Assembly (NCBI GenBank): GCA_032158295.1 | Contig: CM063249.1 | Location: 962,501 to 1,026,500, forward strand | Reading direction: 5' to 3' | DNA length: 64,000 bases | Source: Pycnopodia helianthoides | Taxonomy: Eukaryota; Echinodermata; Asteroidea; Forcipulatida; Asteriidae | Shown here: one piece after another, positions 1 to 11,900 of the stretch | Layout: the number at the start of each line of letters is the position of its first letter | Position numbering within the stretch: the first letter of the stretch is position 1 | Notes under the pieces: model-generated | Told to the model about the DNA's origin: nothing | Database searches by the model: none | The model's input: only the letters and a program-made list of their open reading frames with translations | Made by a program: the position numbers and the translations under genes

Positions 1-455
1 AAGTTTCATTTTTAGATGTTGGAGGAAAACCCTCGATAATTATCAAAGGTAAAACCAACGCCATCAGGTAGGGACTGAAAACCCAATCCACATAGTGGGT
101 GGAAGGTGAGGAAAGATACAACTATGCTAAACGGACCGCCCGTCATGTTAATCTGTTTTAAAGTGCATAAAAAAGGACAAAGTGTCTATTCTACCATGGA
201 TATTTTTGTTTTACCAAGCCGAGTGTGCACTCTCAGACATACGAAAACAATGGAGTAGGACAAATATGTTTGCTGCCCTCGTCAGTGGCTAACAATGTGA
301 CGGAAAATGAAACATTGTAAAGAATTTTAATTTAAGTGATCATAGTCACATACAAAAACTTTGCCAAGTAAGTTTGGGGTTGGGTGTTACCAGCCAACTA
401 CAACACAGTAACAGTTGCCCCGCAACATTGTTTTACAAAAGGTGATTTAACTTAC
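1..455. other. PSPH intron, no exon seen
   Basis: AT-rich sequence with no reading frame resembling the missing C-terminal PSPH exon on the minus strand, and no recognised repeat. Confidence 0.5.
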
Positions 456-604
456 TGCGGGTGGGCAAGCCTCAAGGTCTGTAGCTCCGTCCCCAATCAT
501 GACGACGTTCTTGTAGCCATGTTTCTTCTTCAGCATTCCCACAACGGCGGGTTTTCCTCCCGCTGCACATGTAGGTTGTTCCTCACAGAAACCAGCGTGC
601 TCAC
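456..604 (-). CDS. PSPH: PSPH coding exon 4 (not the last)
   Basis: Acceptor tattag, donor gtaagt, ending in phase 0. It encodes GEHAGFCEEQPT, GGKPAVVGMLKKKHGYKN and the Mg-binding VVMIGDGATDLEACPPA. The last exon (usually starting D-A-F-I-G-F-G-G) is not in the window. Confidence 0.93.
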
Positions 605-3208
605 CTAATATTATATTGTAAAAAGTGTACTTCATATAGTTCATATAGTACAACTATGTTCCAAGAACCTTTAGAAAAGGTTTCCTGATTACTTGTTTAT
701 GATTGATTATGAAAAAATAATTGTTTGCCTCTACAGAGGCAAACAATTAAAAAATAATTGTTTGCCTCTACAGAGGCAAACAATTATTTTTTCATAACCA
801 ATCATAAACAGGTATCAAAAAAACTTGAAGACAAAGTCAGAGTATCCCAGAGTATAAGGAAAACGTTCCCCACATACAAAGGAAAATTGTTGATTATTCA
901 ATTGGACTTTAATAAATATAATAATAATACTAAAAATAATAATAACACAAAGTTCTTTAATACACCTGAGGGCGTCTCAAAGCACTCATTATTTTTTGAG
1001 CTATGTTTGAAATATAAGACCCATTTATTTACATAGCACCATTTACAAGGTGCTGTGGCGCAAATCTGCAGCCTCATACCAGAAAACACTGGGCGAAACC
1101 CTCATCTTAACGATAAGTGTGCTGGGTTCTTATATATGCATTACACTTAGTCACTAAGACACTTAACCATTATTGCTGCATCCTTCTGATGGGACATAAA
1201 GCTGTAGCTCCCGTGTCTTGTGTTACGTTTTCACATGGTGACCTATTCAAACATTACAGAGTGAGCAGCAAACGAGTATCTCACCATTGTAGAAGAACTT
1301 GAGTTTGTTAGCGTAGATATTTTCCAGCGGAATGTGGAGAGATTTGGCAAGTTCAGCCACTGTACAGAAGAATCCACCAGTCACGAGGTACACCGCTGTG
1401 CCTCGAGCAAGAAGAAGCTCAATCAGTTCCCTGTACCATAAGAAATAATGCTTAAGACGATTGTGTTGGGTACCACTTAAAAACGTCACATTAACACATG
1501 TTATTTTTGGTGGTTACCTGCGTCTGCTAAGAATCACTGTGCTTCATAAAATTGATGGACTTGGCATTTTTATGAAGTTGGCTGTTTAGATGCATACAAT
1601 TTCCCTCCTACTGCCTGATTATTCAAAATCATTCACTGTAGTTTTGAACGATAACTAAACTAATCCAGTCTGCAATGATATCATGTGGAGAATGCATCAA
1701 AACAGTACACAGTCAGCCCTCCTACTGTCTGACCATTCAATATCACCCATTGTGGTTTTGAATAATAGATAAACTATGCCAGCCTGCAATATGATATCAT
1801 GTTGTGAATGCATCTACACAGTACACAGTCAACCCATCTACTGTCTGACCATTCAACATCATCCAATTTAAATGATAGATAAACTATGCCAGCCTGCAAT
1901 GAGGTGAACACAAGGACTACAAAGTCACTGACTAGTGACAGTCAGTTCTGTGCAGTTGTGCTAAGATACAGTGAAGTGAATCAACTCAAATGGTCAGTCA
2001 ACTCCCTGGAAAATGTGAGCAAGAGAAGGTCGTTTAAAAGTCTTTTAAGTCTTTGTTTATCATCTTATTTGCACAAAATTGAGCTAGATATTATATTTAA
2101 CAGACAGTGAATTGATTGATCAAATCCACAAATTATCACTATAAATTGTTCATCACAGTGTCTGTCTTATTCTGCAAACTCAATTATAAAATTAGACTCA
2201 AATTTGTTTTATTAAGACAAATTTTCAAAGCCCAACAGAAGAGGTTACCTGACTTTTGGTGTAAGATAGTTCGCCGGCGGATGACTGTCTATAAAACTCT
2301 TGACATTATCTATGGATGGATTGATAATTTTTAATCTAGCCGTCAATGTCTCTTTGTATGTTATACTTCCATCCATTGCCTTCTTGGTCCTAGAAGAGAA
2401 AACACAAATCAGATTGAAAATCTCCCCACTAGACCAAAGGGTCTTAGCTCAGAACTATTACTGGACCACAAATATTTTTGAGAGGAGATTAAAACATTTC
2501 TGTCTTTTACTTTTTTGCTAAATGGTCAAATCCCTCTGCTGCTGCTTCCTAGGTCATATTGTAAACTTGGGTGTGATACATGGCTATACAGCAGGTTGTA
2601 TGGCTTCTGACTGGCACCCCCAAACAAAGACATTAACAAAACAGGGAGACTGCCAACATTAGGGCTAGATAGCTCAGCCAGCACGTTAATCCAGAGGTCG
2701 TAGGTTCAAATACCGCTCTAGTAAATTTGTCTTCATGCAACCCAAAGTTATTCAAAATTTACCTAGTCAGTTTCCCTTGTGGTTTATTACTTGATATTTG
2801 CAGCACACAACATTTTCAAAAATTAGAAAATCTATGAAGTCAACATGAAGCACTTTTCATTTAGGTTATCAATCTCAAAATGAAACAAATAAAGAACTAA
2901 GAGAGCCTAAAACAAGAGTCAAAACAATTTGAAATTGAAACGCGGAAAACTACAGAAAAACAACAGAAAAACAAAGACTGTTTGGAGGAGAGAGAGAGAA
3001 TCCAAGCTGTACTGCTAATGGGTGTGCAGAGTAGGGGGGGGGAGGTGATGAGAAATGAATTAGGCTACCATTGAGCTACTTCGTCTCCAACTCCACAGTG
3101 AGCGGCAAGCTCATCGATTGCCTCCTCTGTACTGACAGTACTGTCGACGTCAAAACAAACTGCATCTGCTCTCTTCCATACCTCTTTTGTCTCTTCAAGT
3201 GTTGCCAT
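456..3208 (-). CDS. PSPH: Phosphoserine phosphatase, 3' part missing (gene span, 4 exons)
   Basis: Hydrolyses L-phosphoserine to serine, the last step of the phosphorylated serine pathway, in the cytosol (family knowledge). Exons on the minus strand are 3069-3208, 2249-2389, 1285-1430 and 456-604. They join at GT-AG sites into 576 nt, exactly 192 codons, with no frame break. Seen directly: HAD motif I FDVDSTV near residue 20, VTGGF (motif II region, usually SGGF) near residue 110, NRLKFYFNGE-like NKLKFFYNGE, and MIGDGATDLEACPPA (motif III/IV) at the end. The usual protein is about 225 residues, so about 30 C-terminal residues are missing; I find no matching exon in 1-455, so the last exon should lie off the left edge. 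The start ATG at 3206-3208 gives MATLEETKEVWKRADAVCFD, the normal N-terminus for the family. Identification is secure. Confidence 0.95.
694..810. repeat. Near-perfect nested palindrome in PSPH intron
   Basis: Arms 694-732 and 772-810 are 39 nt each and complementary with one mismatch. The 39-nt centre is itself an inverted repeat, and each half contains a 14-bp stem (TTGTTTGCCTCT-type) with a 2-nt loop. It can fold as one long hairpin or as two smaller ones. Confidence 0.9.
1285..1430 (-). CDS. PSPH: PSPH coding exon 3
   Basis: Acceptor tggtacag, donor gtgaga. It encodes ELIELLLARGTAVYLVTGGF and continues to YANKLKFFYNG. The Gly-Gly loop and the KFYFNG-type strand are diagnostic for the family. 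Confidence 0.93.
1600..1905. repeat. Tandem repeat, about 117-bp unit, about 2.5 copies
   Basis: The unit runs from CTACTGTCTGACCATTCAA through GATAAACTATGCCAGCCTGC to ACAGTACACAGTCAACC and recurs near 1608, 1722 and 1836. Related copies lie at 15165-15420 in the opposite orientation and at 46765-46925. Confidence 0.85.
2249..2389 (-). CDS. PSPH: PSPH coding exon 2
   Basis: Acceptor cttctag, donor gtaacc. It encodes the cap domain segment TKKAMDGSITYKETLTARL followed by IINPSIDNVKSF and LTPKVR, colinear with vertebrate PSPH. Confidence 0.93.
2660..2815 (+). mobile_element. tRNA-derived SINE
   Basis: The head has a box-A-like TAGCTCAGCCAGCACG and a box-B-like GGTTCAAATACC. The tail CCTAGTCAGTTTCCCTTGTG followed by GTTTATTACTTGATA matches the tail at 59590-59640, so this is a SINE with a conserved 3' domain, not a tRNA gene. 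Confidence 0.8.
3069..3208 (-). CDS. PSPH: PSPH coding exon 1
   Basis: Starts with ATG at 3208 and ends in phase 2 at a GT donor (gtagcc on the minus strand). It encodes the catalytic nucleophile loop DVDSTV and the cap segment EEAIDELAAHCGVGDEVAQ. Confidence 0.93.
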
Positions 3209-3493
3209 GGTACTGACTGAGAAAAGACGAAAACAACAAGGGAGGTGTTAGTGAAGTTTAATAGTTTTGTGCTGTTTATTATAAGTTAGGTGTGTTCCTA
3301 AGGCCCTACTAATTACTATTACTAGCCCCATGATTGACATAAAAATCAAAATACTACTTTTTAATTACTAGTCTCACACTTTCCCCAAACACACAAAAAA
3401 AAGGAGAAACATTTGATGAGAATCAACTACAATGACAACAACTTTCTTAATTAAAGACCCACGACATCCCGTCCTCCATTTTCTTTAAACACC

Positions 3494-3561
3494 CAATTCC
3501 AAGCATTTTTCGCTACCTCATTATGCCCCCCCCCCCCCAAATCCAAGCATTTTTCGCTACT
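3494..3561. repeat. Short direct repeat around a poly-C tract
   Basis: The block TCCAAGCATTTTTCGCTAC occurs twice, on both sides of a run of about 14 C, upstream of PSPH exon 1. Confidence 0.7.
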
Positions 3562-3978
3562 CCACAAATCAGACTGCAGGACTCTAGCTAGTCTAGCAGT
3601 AGCACTAGCCCTGGACGTCAGTGTCCATTGCAGGTCGTATGCAACGGAGGAGTCCAACCTGGGCTAGTCTAGCACTAAGACACAGTATTAACATGATTAA
3701 CATGACTAACAAAAGGAAATAGCCAAGCAAATAGAATGCGAGACCACCCCAGTCCTTGGCATTCTCCTAGGATTGTTTGATTGAAGCATGGAGGCAGAAA
3801 GCAACCAAACTGACCAGTGAGAAAACATTTATAAACTTGTTCATTAAATAATCATATAAATTCATTAAATTATGATAATCATGGCAAAAGCAGTGCAGAC
3901 TTACATAACTTGACAATCTCAAGACAGATCACACATGTGCACCTTATCACACTGGATTCCCCTTTTATCAATTGATCT

Positions 3979-3993
3979 ACCGCCCTCTTGTGG
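3979..3993 (-). promoter_or_regulatory. CTCF-consensus-like site upstream of PSPH
   Basis: The minus strand reads CCACAAGAGGGCGGT, matching 14 of 15 positions of the vertebrate CTCF core CCASYAGRKGGCRSY. It lies about 770 bp upstream of the PSPH start codon. CTCF is conserved in deuterostomes, but occupancy here is unknown. Confidence 0.4.
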
Positions 3994-4574
3994 TGCAAAC
4001 TGGGTGTCAAATTCATGATGGCCGACTAGCAACGAGAAGCTCTTTTGAATAATTTCCTGCGCGGCTAGTTCAATCGGTAAGTCTCTCTTTCGTAAATGTT
4101 TTCGTCTGTTTTGGAAATTGCATGGATTGTTGGAGTAATAGTACAACTTGTGTGGATTTGTATTATTTGTTTGAAACGTTCAGGGTTTAAATTGGATGTG
4201 TCATGATTGATCTGTGCCTTGTTTTTAACGTTACTTTTTTTAGGTAAACATTTTACGGTCTGAATCTGATTGTGTTGACATCAATCATCATTTAATGCAA
4301 TGATTGCATTTGCAGTGAGTGAGTTGGACCATGCTCTGTACATGTACATCATTCACTTTCATTGATCTTTGGAAGAGTAAATCATTCCCTCAATCCCATC
4401 CTTCTAGTTTTCAATATTAAACATGTTAAACAAACCTATAAAAATAACCTGTGAAAAGTTCATCAAATTTCTCTCCTATTCATTGTTATTGAGGTCAGTC
4501 AGAGGACTCTATCCCAGATAACACTTGCTTATTGTATAATATAGAGGGGTCGGAGGAAGATAGTGGAGGATTAA

Positions 4575-5712
4575 TCTTGGGGTTGCCTCTGGGTACGACT
4601 ACTAGTATGAGGTTTGATCCGCATATTATTAGCCCAATGACAAGAACACCTACTAATGTAAAGCGCAATAAGCGAGTTCGGCATTCTGACTGCGCATGTC
4701 CGAGATTTACTGGGTGAGAGTTCATTCGGGATAAACATTGGCACACGCGTACTAGCTCAGTGCACAAACACACGTTGTTCTTATGGCGCACCTGGATAGA
4801 TGGCAGGCTTTCTCGGAAAATAAGTTAGTTGTTAATATTATATTCCTTTACATGCTTTAAGCAGGGTTTTCCAACTAAATTGTATTTTGTGAGGCATTAA
4901 ACAACGAAATTTTGCTCAAATGTAGCTGAGAAAAGCGGGTATTCGGGACCCCTTTGGTCAACACTAGGCACCGGGGGCCGCCGCGGCCCGGCAGGGGCCC
5001 CGTTCGTTGTCGTACACCACTAAAAACACGGAGAAGTAATTCGTGGTCGTGCTCCCAGAACCTCCAGCCGGTTCACCCGCTCGAACAGCTAGATTGTTTA
5101 GATGGTTGGCCAGTTCAATATAACTGCATGGTAGGTAGCAACTGAAGAATCCCCTTTGACTCCCCTAGCCTAGCCATCCATCTGTGAGGTCTTGGACAGG
5201 ATCTGGCAGCATAATGTCACCATACTTTAGCAGCTCACGATATTGCTGAGCACTGCAGCCTCTTTTCCTCAGTTGCAGACGGTAGCACCGGGACCTTCAA
5301 TTCTTCCTTTCTTCCCGTTCTTTTCAGTCCCCTGTCTGCTAAAAAGTTCTTCAAAGCTTAAACTTTCCATCGCATGAAGTCATCCAAACTCAAATTCTCG
5401 TAATTTTGATCACTCATAATCTAAAAAATATTTGACCAAAAATAAAAGAAAAGCAAGAAGTGTGAGCCTATTCGCGTCTGCAAGATGCTAACACACTGCG
5501 TAACACACAAGCGCGTGTGACAACGGCGATGTTTATCCCGAATTACCTTTGACCTTTACCCAGCATGCATAGCGCGCGCGAAATGCCGAACTCGCTTATA
5601 CGCTAAGTATGTGAAATGCGCTATATATAAGAACTAGTTATTATAATTATCCTCTCCACGATAGCGGATCAAACCTCATAAGTCTAGGAGTAGCCTCAGG
5701 GCAAGTGGTCCT
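4575..5712. mobile_element. Long-TIR (foldback-like) DNA element
   Basis: The left arm (about 4575-4740) and right arm (about 5529-5712) are inverted copies. Shared blocks in order are ATGAGGTTTGATCCG, AAGCGAGTTCGGCATT and TTCGGGATAAACAT on the left, with their complements in reverse order on the right. The interior, about 790 bp with a GC-rich patch at 4960-5010, shows no transposase. It lies between PSPH and the cysteine-rich gene. Confidence 0.75.
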
Positions 5713-5941
5713 AGGATTTAGAGTTAAGGGCTCTGTGAAAAAACAAGTATTAATGATGCAAAAATAATAACAATTTTTGATACCTTCTATTATTTTCCCA
5801 GCTTGACAGTTTGAACTTTTGGGGAAACATCTCATCATAGTGAACATTTAACCCCAATAATGGTGACCCATCGGTATGATGGTCTATGGTGCTCTAGTAA
5901 ATACAACTTTATGTAGCATCTGTTGAATAGGGTCTTTCCTC

Positions 5942-5950
5942 ATGGAAAAC
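5942..5950 (+). CDS. Cys-rich protein candidate start exon
   Basis: ATGGAAAAC is followed by a perfect donor GTAAGT. It gives M-E-N and keeps phase 0 into the next exon. Tiny and uncertain: the true start could be in another upstream exon. Confidence 0.4.
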
Positions 5951-8900
5951 GTAAGTATCATAACAATGGCCCAGTCTCATAAAACTGTCAAGCTAAATAG
6001 TTTGCTTAGCACATAAATATCTTGCTTAGCAGTGTTGGGTTACCAAGTAGGATTACCCTGGATGAAAGAAAGAAATTATTTTACAGTATAAATGTAAGAT
6101 TTCACACAGTGGTTATCACAGTGAACTCAAGCGATTCCAGATAATACCCATCGTTAGATAAGAAGTTGTGATTTTTTTAGAACTTTGAAAGTCAGACAAG
6201 CCGTAACTTACCTTATCTTAAAGTCTACAGTACCATTCATCCAAAATACCAAACTAAAAATCACTGGTTTGACTAACTAGTGTCCTGTTTATCTTTAGCT
6301 TTGCAAAACAAGTTGCCTGTGGACTTGGTGCCTGAAGGTCTTGGAAAGTACAGTGCTCAAACATCGGTGTAAGATAAAAACTAAGTCATAAATTGTCCAT
6401 AATCCGTAAATAATTAAATCGTTTTCAAGTATTTTTTACTTTAGTTACCATCTTCTCCAAACAGGCTTCAACACCTGCCCCCAATGAGCTGCTTCTTCCC
6501 GTCCCAGTTATTGTTGTTTTAGCCGTTGGAGGATACCTGCTTCTTATTGTTATTCTGCTCGTGGTTCGCCAATGTCTTGTGGTAAATATTTACTTGTGGG
6601 TTTTGTCTTTAAATATTCTAGCTAGATCGGTGTGTAAAACATCAGTAAACAAATTTAAAACATAATTGTTCACAGATTTGCACATGGTTTACTTGGTATA
6701 AAACACATCTCAAAACCTATTTATTTCAGAAATCATAGCTTCAGCCTTAGGTTGTTGTTTGTGTATAGCAGAGTCAGGAGTGTCATACTGTTATCCTTGA
6801 CAGACATGGCACACTAGAAATGTTCAATATTATTATTATTATTATTATTATTGTTATTATTATGGTGGTAAAATTCCCTTGAAATACTTTTGCCTGAAAT
6901 GCTGTGGTATTTGAGAAGTGAGTAAAACAATAGTTTTGAAAATTGCTAGTCCAAGCCCTGATTTTTTAACACAGTGAAAACATTTCCACTTTCTTGTGGC
7001 TTAAATGACTGATTGAGCTTAAACTTTCACAAGTTTAGGCCTGGAATAACACAGAGGCATTGACCTTGCCCTCTCAGAAATTAAATTCTAGGCCTGCAGG
7101 TTTGTTACTTTATGTATGTTGAGTCAGTGAAGTGCGTACACTTGTCGGACCGCGTTAGAAATTACACAAAAACCACACAATTTCATGGGGATATTCCTGT
7201 GAATTATTATCTTCTACTTTTAAATGTCTTTCCAACCATCATTTTACCATATTCGTTTTAAAACACATTCTATTTATAGCCCAAAGCGCCCAATCCGAGG
7301 GCAACGTTCCCTTTACACGTTAAAATCAATCGTAATATGTAGGTCTTTGTGAAATTAAACCCAGCCCTTTAACACTACACCAACCTAACAGATCAATTGA
7401 AATAATGGTTTGTATTTAACGAACATTTGTATGTTCTTGTTCCCAGGCGCGGGGTATCTGCATGGCCTGTGCACCCTGTGGGAAAGAAGATGGCAGTCTG
7501 CAGTGTTGTGATTGTTGGCTCTCGTGCGCAGAGGGGTGCAACTGCTGTGCCTACCCTAACACCAAATCATGTCTTGACTCTCTGTGTGGACCTCCTGATA
7601 ATGTGAGTACAAAGGAGTTAGGGAAGGGATGAGGGGAGGGTCCTGGGGGGAGGGCGGAATGGAGTTGGAATGGTTGGTATGGTGGGGAGGGAAAACAATT
7701 TGTGATAGTTGAGTCGCTTTACCCCCAATATGAAAGGGGGTGAGGGATTGGGGTAGAATACAGAGACAGAGACAGAAGGATAGAGCAGCAGGTATGGTGA
7801 TAGGATTGTGCCTTTGATGATCAATCATGGAATTTGGCACACAGCCGGAGTAAGGAAGATATTTGGCTGAAGGACCATCGCAGCCATTTTTAAAACATTT
7901 GAAAACTGCTTGACCATGTGTTTTAAACCTAGCACGTTCTTTCTTGGTGGCATTTACTCCACTGCCAACGCCAGAGTCAACCATATTTCCTGGGAATTTC
8001 CCGGAAAATCTGACTAGTGTGAGGTAGGGGCTATAGTTACTTATGCGAAAGAAAACCAAGTAAAGGTACAAGAAGCATAACGCCATTTCAAGTTTTAGAC
8101 CCAGATGCCTTCAAGACGTTCTCTATTTATTTTGTTTTCAATTGCTAAGCTTGTGGTTTTATTTTAAGTTCTATTTTCATTTTGTTTTTCAGAGGTGCAG
8201 CATCGCAAAATGTTTATCCTGCCAGACATGTCAAAATGAAACCTGTTGCGGAGATGACAATACAGGATGTGAGGTAAGTCAGAGTGGTCCAATGTGCATG
8301 CATCAAATATCAAGCCAGCGTGTACACCGAAAAATCTGGCTGGCTCATAAAAACAGGGGGGGGAAAGGAACAAACAAAAAACGATCGGGGAGGAATTTGT
8401 ATACCTTGGGGTTCCAGATTGCACAAGAGCAGTGACATTTAAACATCCAAAGCACAGACGTCTTTTCAGGGTGTCATGTGCTTCACATACATTTTCAGTC
8501 TGGTGTCTCAACCCTCTCCCTACCCCTCCCCCAAACCCCCTCCCCCAAACTCCCCTCCCCCCAAACCCCCTCTCCCTACCCCTCCCCCAAACCCCCTCTC
8601 CCTACCCCTCCCCCAAACCCCCTCCCCTAACCCCTCCCCCAAACCCCCTCCCCAACCCCCTCCCCAACCCCTCCCCCAAACCCCCTCTCCCTACCCCTCC
8701 CCCAAACCCCCTCTCCTACCCTCCCCAAACCCCCTCCCCGACCAACCCCCTCCCCAAAGCCCCTTCCCCAACCCCCTCCTCAACCCCATTAACATCATAA
8801 TTTTTCAGATTTCTTCGCAATCTTTGTGTTTGACTTCAGTAAGAAACTTCTTTGCATGACAAGTGTGCTTTTTGAGTTAACTATCATTTATTTTTTAGCA

Positions 8901-11900
8901 GGAAGTCCAGAAATGGTATGCACTAACCTGTTTAACCTTTCCTACTACTTTTACTGGGTTGATATTTATTCTTGAGGTATTAGTCCAATAAGTTGATAAC
9001 AACCAAATAAGTTAAACGTTATAAGCCAAGTTAATAAGTTAATAGCAGGGTTCTGCCCAGAATTTCTTTAGTGGCAAAAAAGGTTTCCCTAGAAACTATT
9101 GCGAGATGGATCAGTTACACAATAGATCATAAAAATATACTCAAACCGAAGAAGTACTCAAAATTAATGGCTTTGGATAAAAAAAATTGTACTTCATTGA
9201 AAAACTTTGAAAGTTAATAGCAAGTTTAGTTAAAAAATTTGGAAAATGTGTGGTGGTCAGAAACAGGAAAAATTTTGCCAGTGGTGGTTGGGGAATACTG
9301 AATGCCGGGGGGGGGGGGGATTTTCAGGCACTGACCACTGTGAGCAGAACCCTGTAATAGTTATCAACCTAATAAGTTAACAGTTATCAACCCAAATATT
9401 TGATAGTTATCGACCCAATAACTAGATGTCAACCCAAAGTTAACCCATTAAGGTAATAGTTATCAACCCAAAGTTAATAGTTATTGACCTGATAAGTTGA
9501 TAGTTATCGACCCAATAACTTGATATCAACCCAATGTAGTTGGTTAGCAGCCTCTTGAGTTTCTTTGACAAATCCTTCTTCTTCCCCTGGCCTTGATAAT
9601 ATATTTTTAGTTATGTGGGGGCGGGGATACCTGCTCCGGCTCTGGGTGTGAAGTGAGTATCAGTTGTTTTTTTGACAATGGTTATTCCATGAATGCCTTC
9701 CATCAGCCGATTGCTTGGTTCATTGGGGGGTGTTGATGGTTTTCCCAATGAAGTCCTGATCTTGATTTCACAAAGAGTTAAGATTGATCTAAACTGCAAA
9801 GCAAAGTGTGATGTCAAAATACAAATCACTATGGTGATACTGACAACTCATCTTAAGATGAGTTTTTGTGCTTTGTGAACTTGCCCCCAGATCGAGGGAT
9901 ATATTGTATCCTGTTTGGGTAACCTCTATGCAATCTCAGATTCTGTACCTTTTCAGGGTATAAATTTTTCTCCTGATTGGGGGATATTTTGTGTCTATAC
10001 GAGGACACTTACTACCCCATTTTGACATCCCCTGGTAAAAAAAAACCTGCTTTTCTTACTCTAATCCTCATTGAAACCTGGTTATCCCCATCAGGGTACA
10101 ATATATCCTGATTTGGATTCTCGGGTGCCAACAACACCGGTTACCATAGCAACCCATCACTGCATCATCTTAAAGCATGCAGTCATCTCAATTATCATCT
10201 CATTAATGCATGCGTCTTCAAAGATCTGTCTCCAAGCAATCTCGATGTGAAGACGACATTAACTCGCATTATGCTTTAACTTGCATCATGCATCATCGTC
10301 TTATCACAGGCTCACCATTTGGTATCTTGTATTTCATCTATTTGTTCATCTGTTAAATCCTCCACAAAGTCATCTTTCTGACTGTATGGATCTTTAAGAT
10401 TTCTCTAGCAGTGCCCGTAATGTGTAAATATATGGCAGAGCTGATTCTGCAGAAAGCTCACTGAAAACAAACCAATCTTTCCATGTTCTGATGAACAAAT
10501 TTTAAAATATCTCAGATTATGGAAACTTTTTTCCCTATTATGTATGTTGAATGTAATTCTTAATATCTCCCTGATTGTTGTACAAAATCTCCCTGATTGC
10601 AAGATGCAATGGCGGCTCTGGTATGGACATGCAATGTCTTTTTGTCATTCTTTGCGGCTAAAGGTTCAATGTGTGGGTTTCATTCGTCTTGATTTGAAAA
10701 TTCCTTGAATATTCCATGAGAGGGTTTAGGTGTCATTTTTTTTAGATCTCCCATAGCATCATCACCATTCTCCTTCAGGGGTTAAGCTTTAATGCTTTAG
10801 GCTGAGGTGTAGTGTGGAACAGTGACAGGGAAGCTTCTTTCAGGAGCCCAAATTTGAGATTTTGTTTGAATCCTTTGATCCCATGCTTTTGGGGAGAAAT
10901 GACGTCATCTGATGTGAAGTAGTTAAAGGTTACCTTAAAGGAACATTACAGAATTGGTTTTTGCTAACAAAACAGTTGCTGGCAGTGTAAGCGCTTTATG
11001 TAATCCACCGTATACATAAACTGACATATACAGAAAATAGTGAAAAACTGATTACACATATGCATGAAATCATATAGATTCAACAAATGAATAAAACGCT
11101 CACTGAGCGCTAAACTCCAATCGGAAAATTAGTTTATTCATTTCTCATCAAATATGGCATTTCAGACATAAATATTTCAAGGGATGTTTTTCTACTATCA
11201 TCATCATTAGACCGTGTAAGTTTTATGTCAATCTGTGATCAAAAAATATATTTTACAAGTTTTTTTCTTTCCATTTCTGTAATGTTCCTTTAACTCACCC
11301 TCTCCTCCGCTATGTTCCTGTTAAGGTTCCATACCAAGTAGAAGTTTGCATAGAAACCTTCATTTCAAAACATACCACTTGGTTGTCCAAAATGTCCACC
11401 ATTAGACATGTTAGAAGTAAAAGGTCACCCTGTACCTGTTAACCACTTCACATCGGTATTCTGTCAAAATGTCCATGCCCAATCGCGTTATTTAGTTCCC
11501 TGGATCTTTTTGGAGCTTCTCAAGTAATCGTTTTCCTTAGAAAATATTATTGCCACAGTAAAACCCAGAGTTGACAACGGCAAAAACAACAAAGTTTTTT
11601 TTTAATTCACTCCAGGATTCAATGTTTTTGTGTGAGAAAATTGAGTAAGCACCCACCAGGATTCACAGAACCTTGGCCATGAGCCACAACTGGAAATCTG
11701 CCATGGTATGGTGGAATCTCGGAACGCTCAGACTTACCTTCCATTGAGCCGAATCTGAGGGCAAACAATGGTGGCAGCCTGTCCATTCTTGTTTGACAAC
11801 GGTCTGGAATAGGGGGTTAAACATCAACCCCTAGAAAGGGATTTTACATGGCATGTTTTCCAGAACCTGTTGTCACTCTGAGGCGCATGCCTGTGTATGC

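Noticed and set aside
7556..8086. 176-aa minus-strand frame
   Set aside because: Antisense to exon 4 and the following intron of the Cys-rich gene, with no recognisable domain.
8432..8859. Two proline-rich frames of about 125 aa
   Set aside because: Low-complexity C-rich DNA inside an intron; no homology or splice support.
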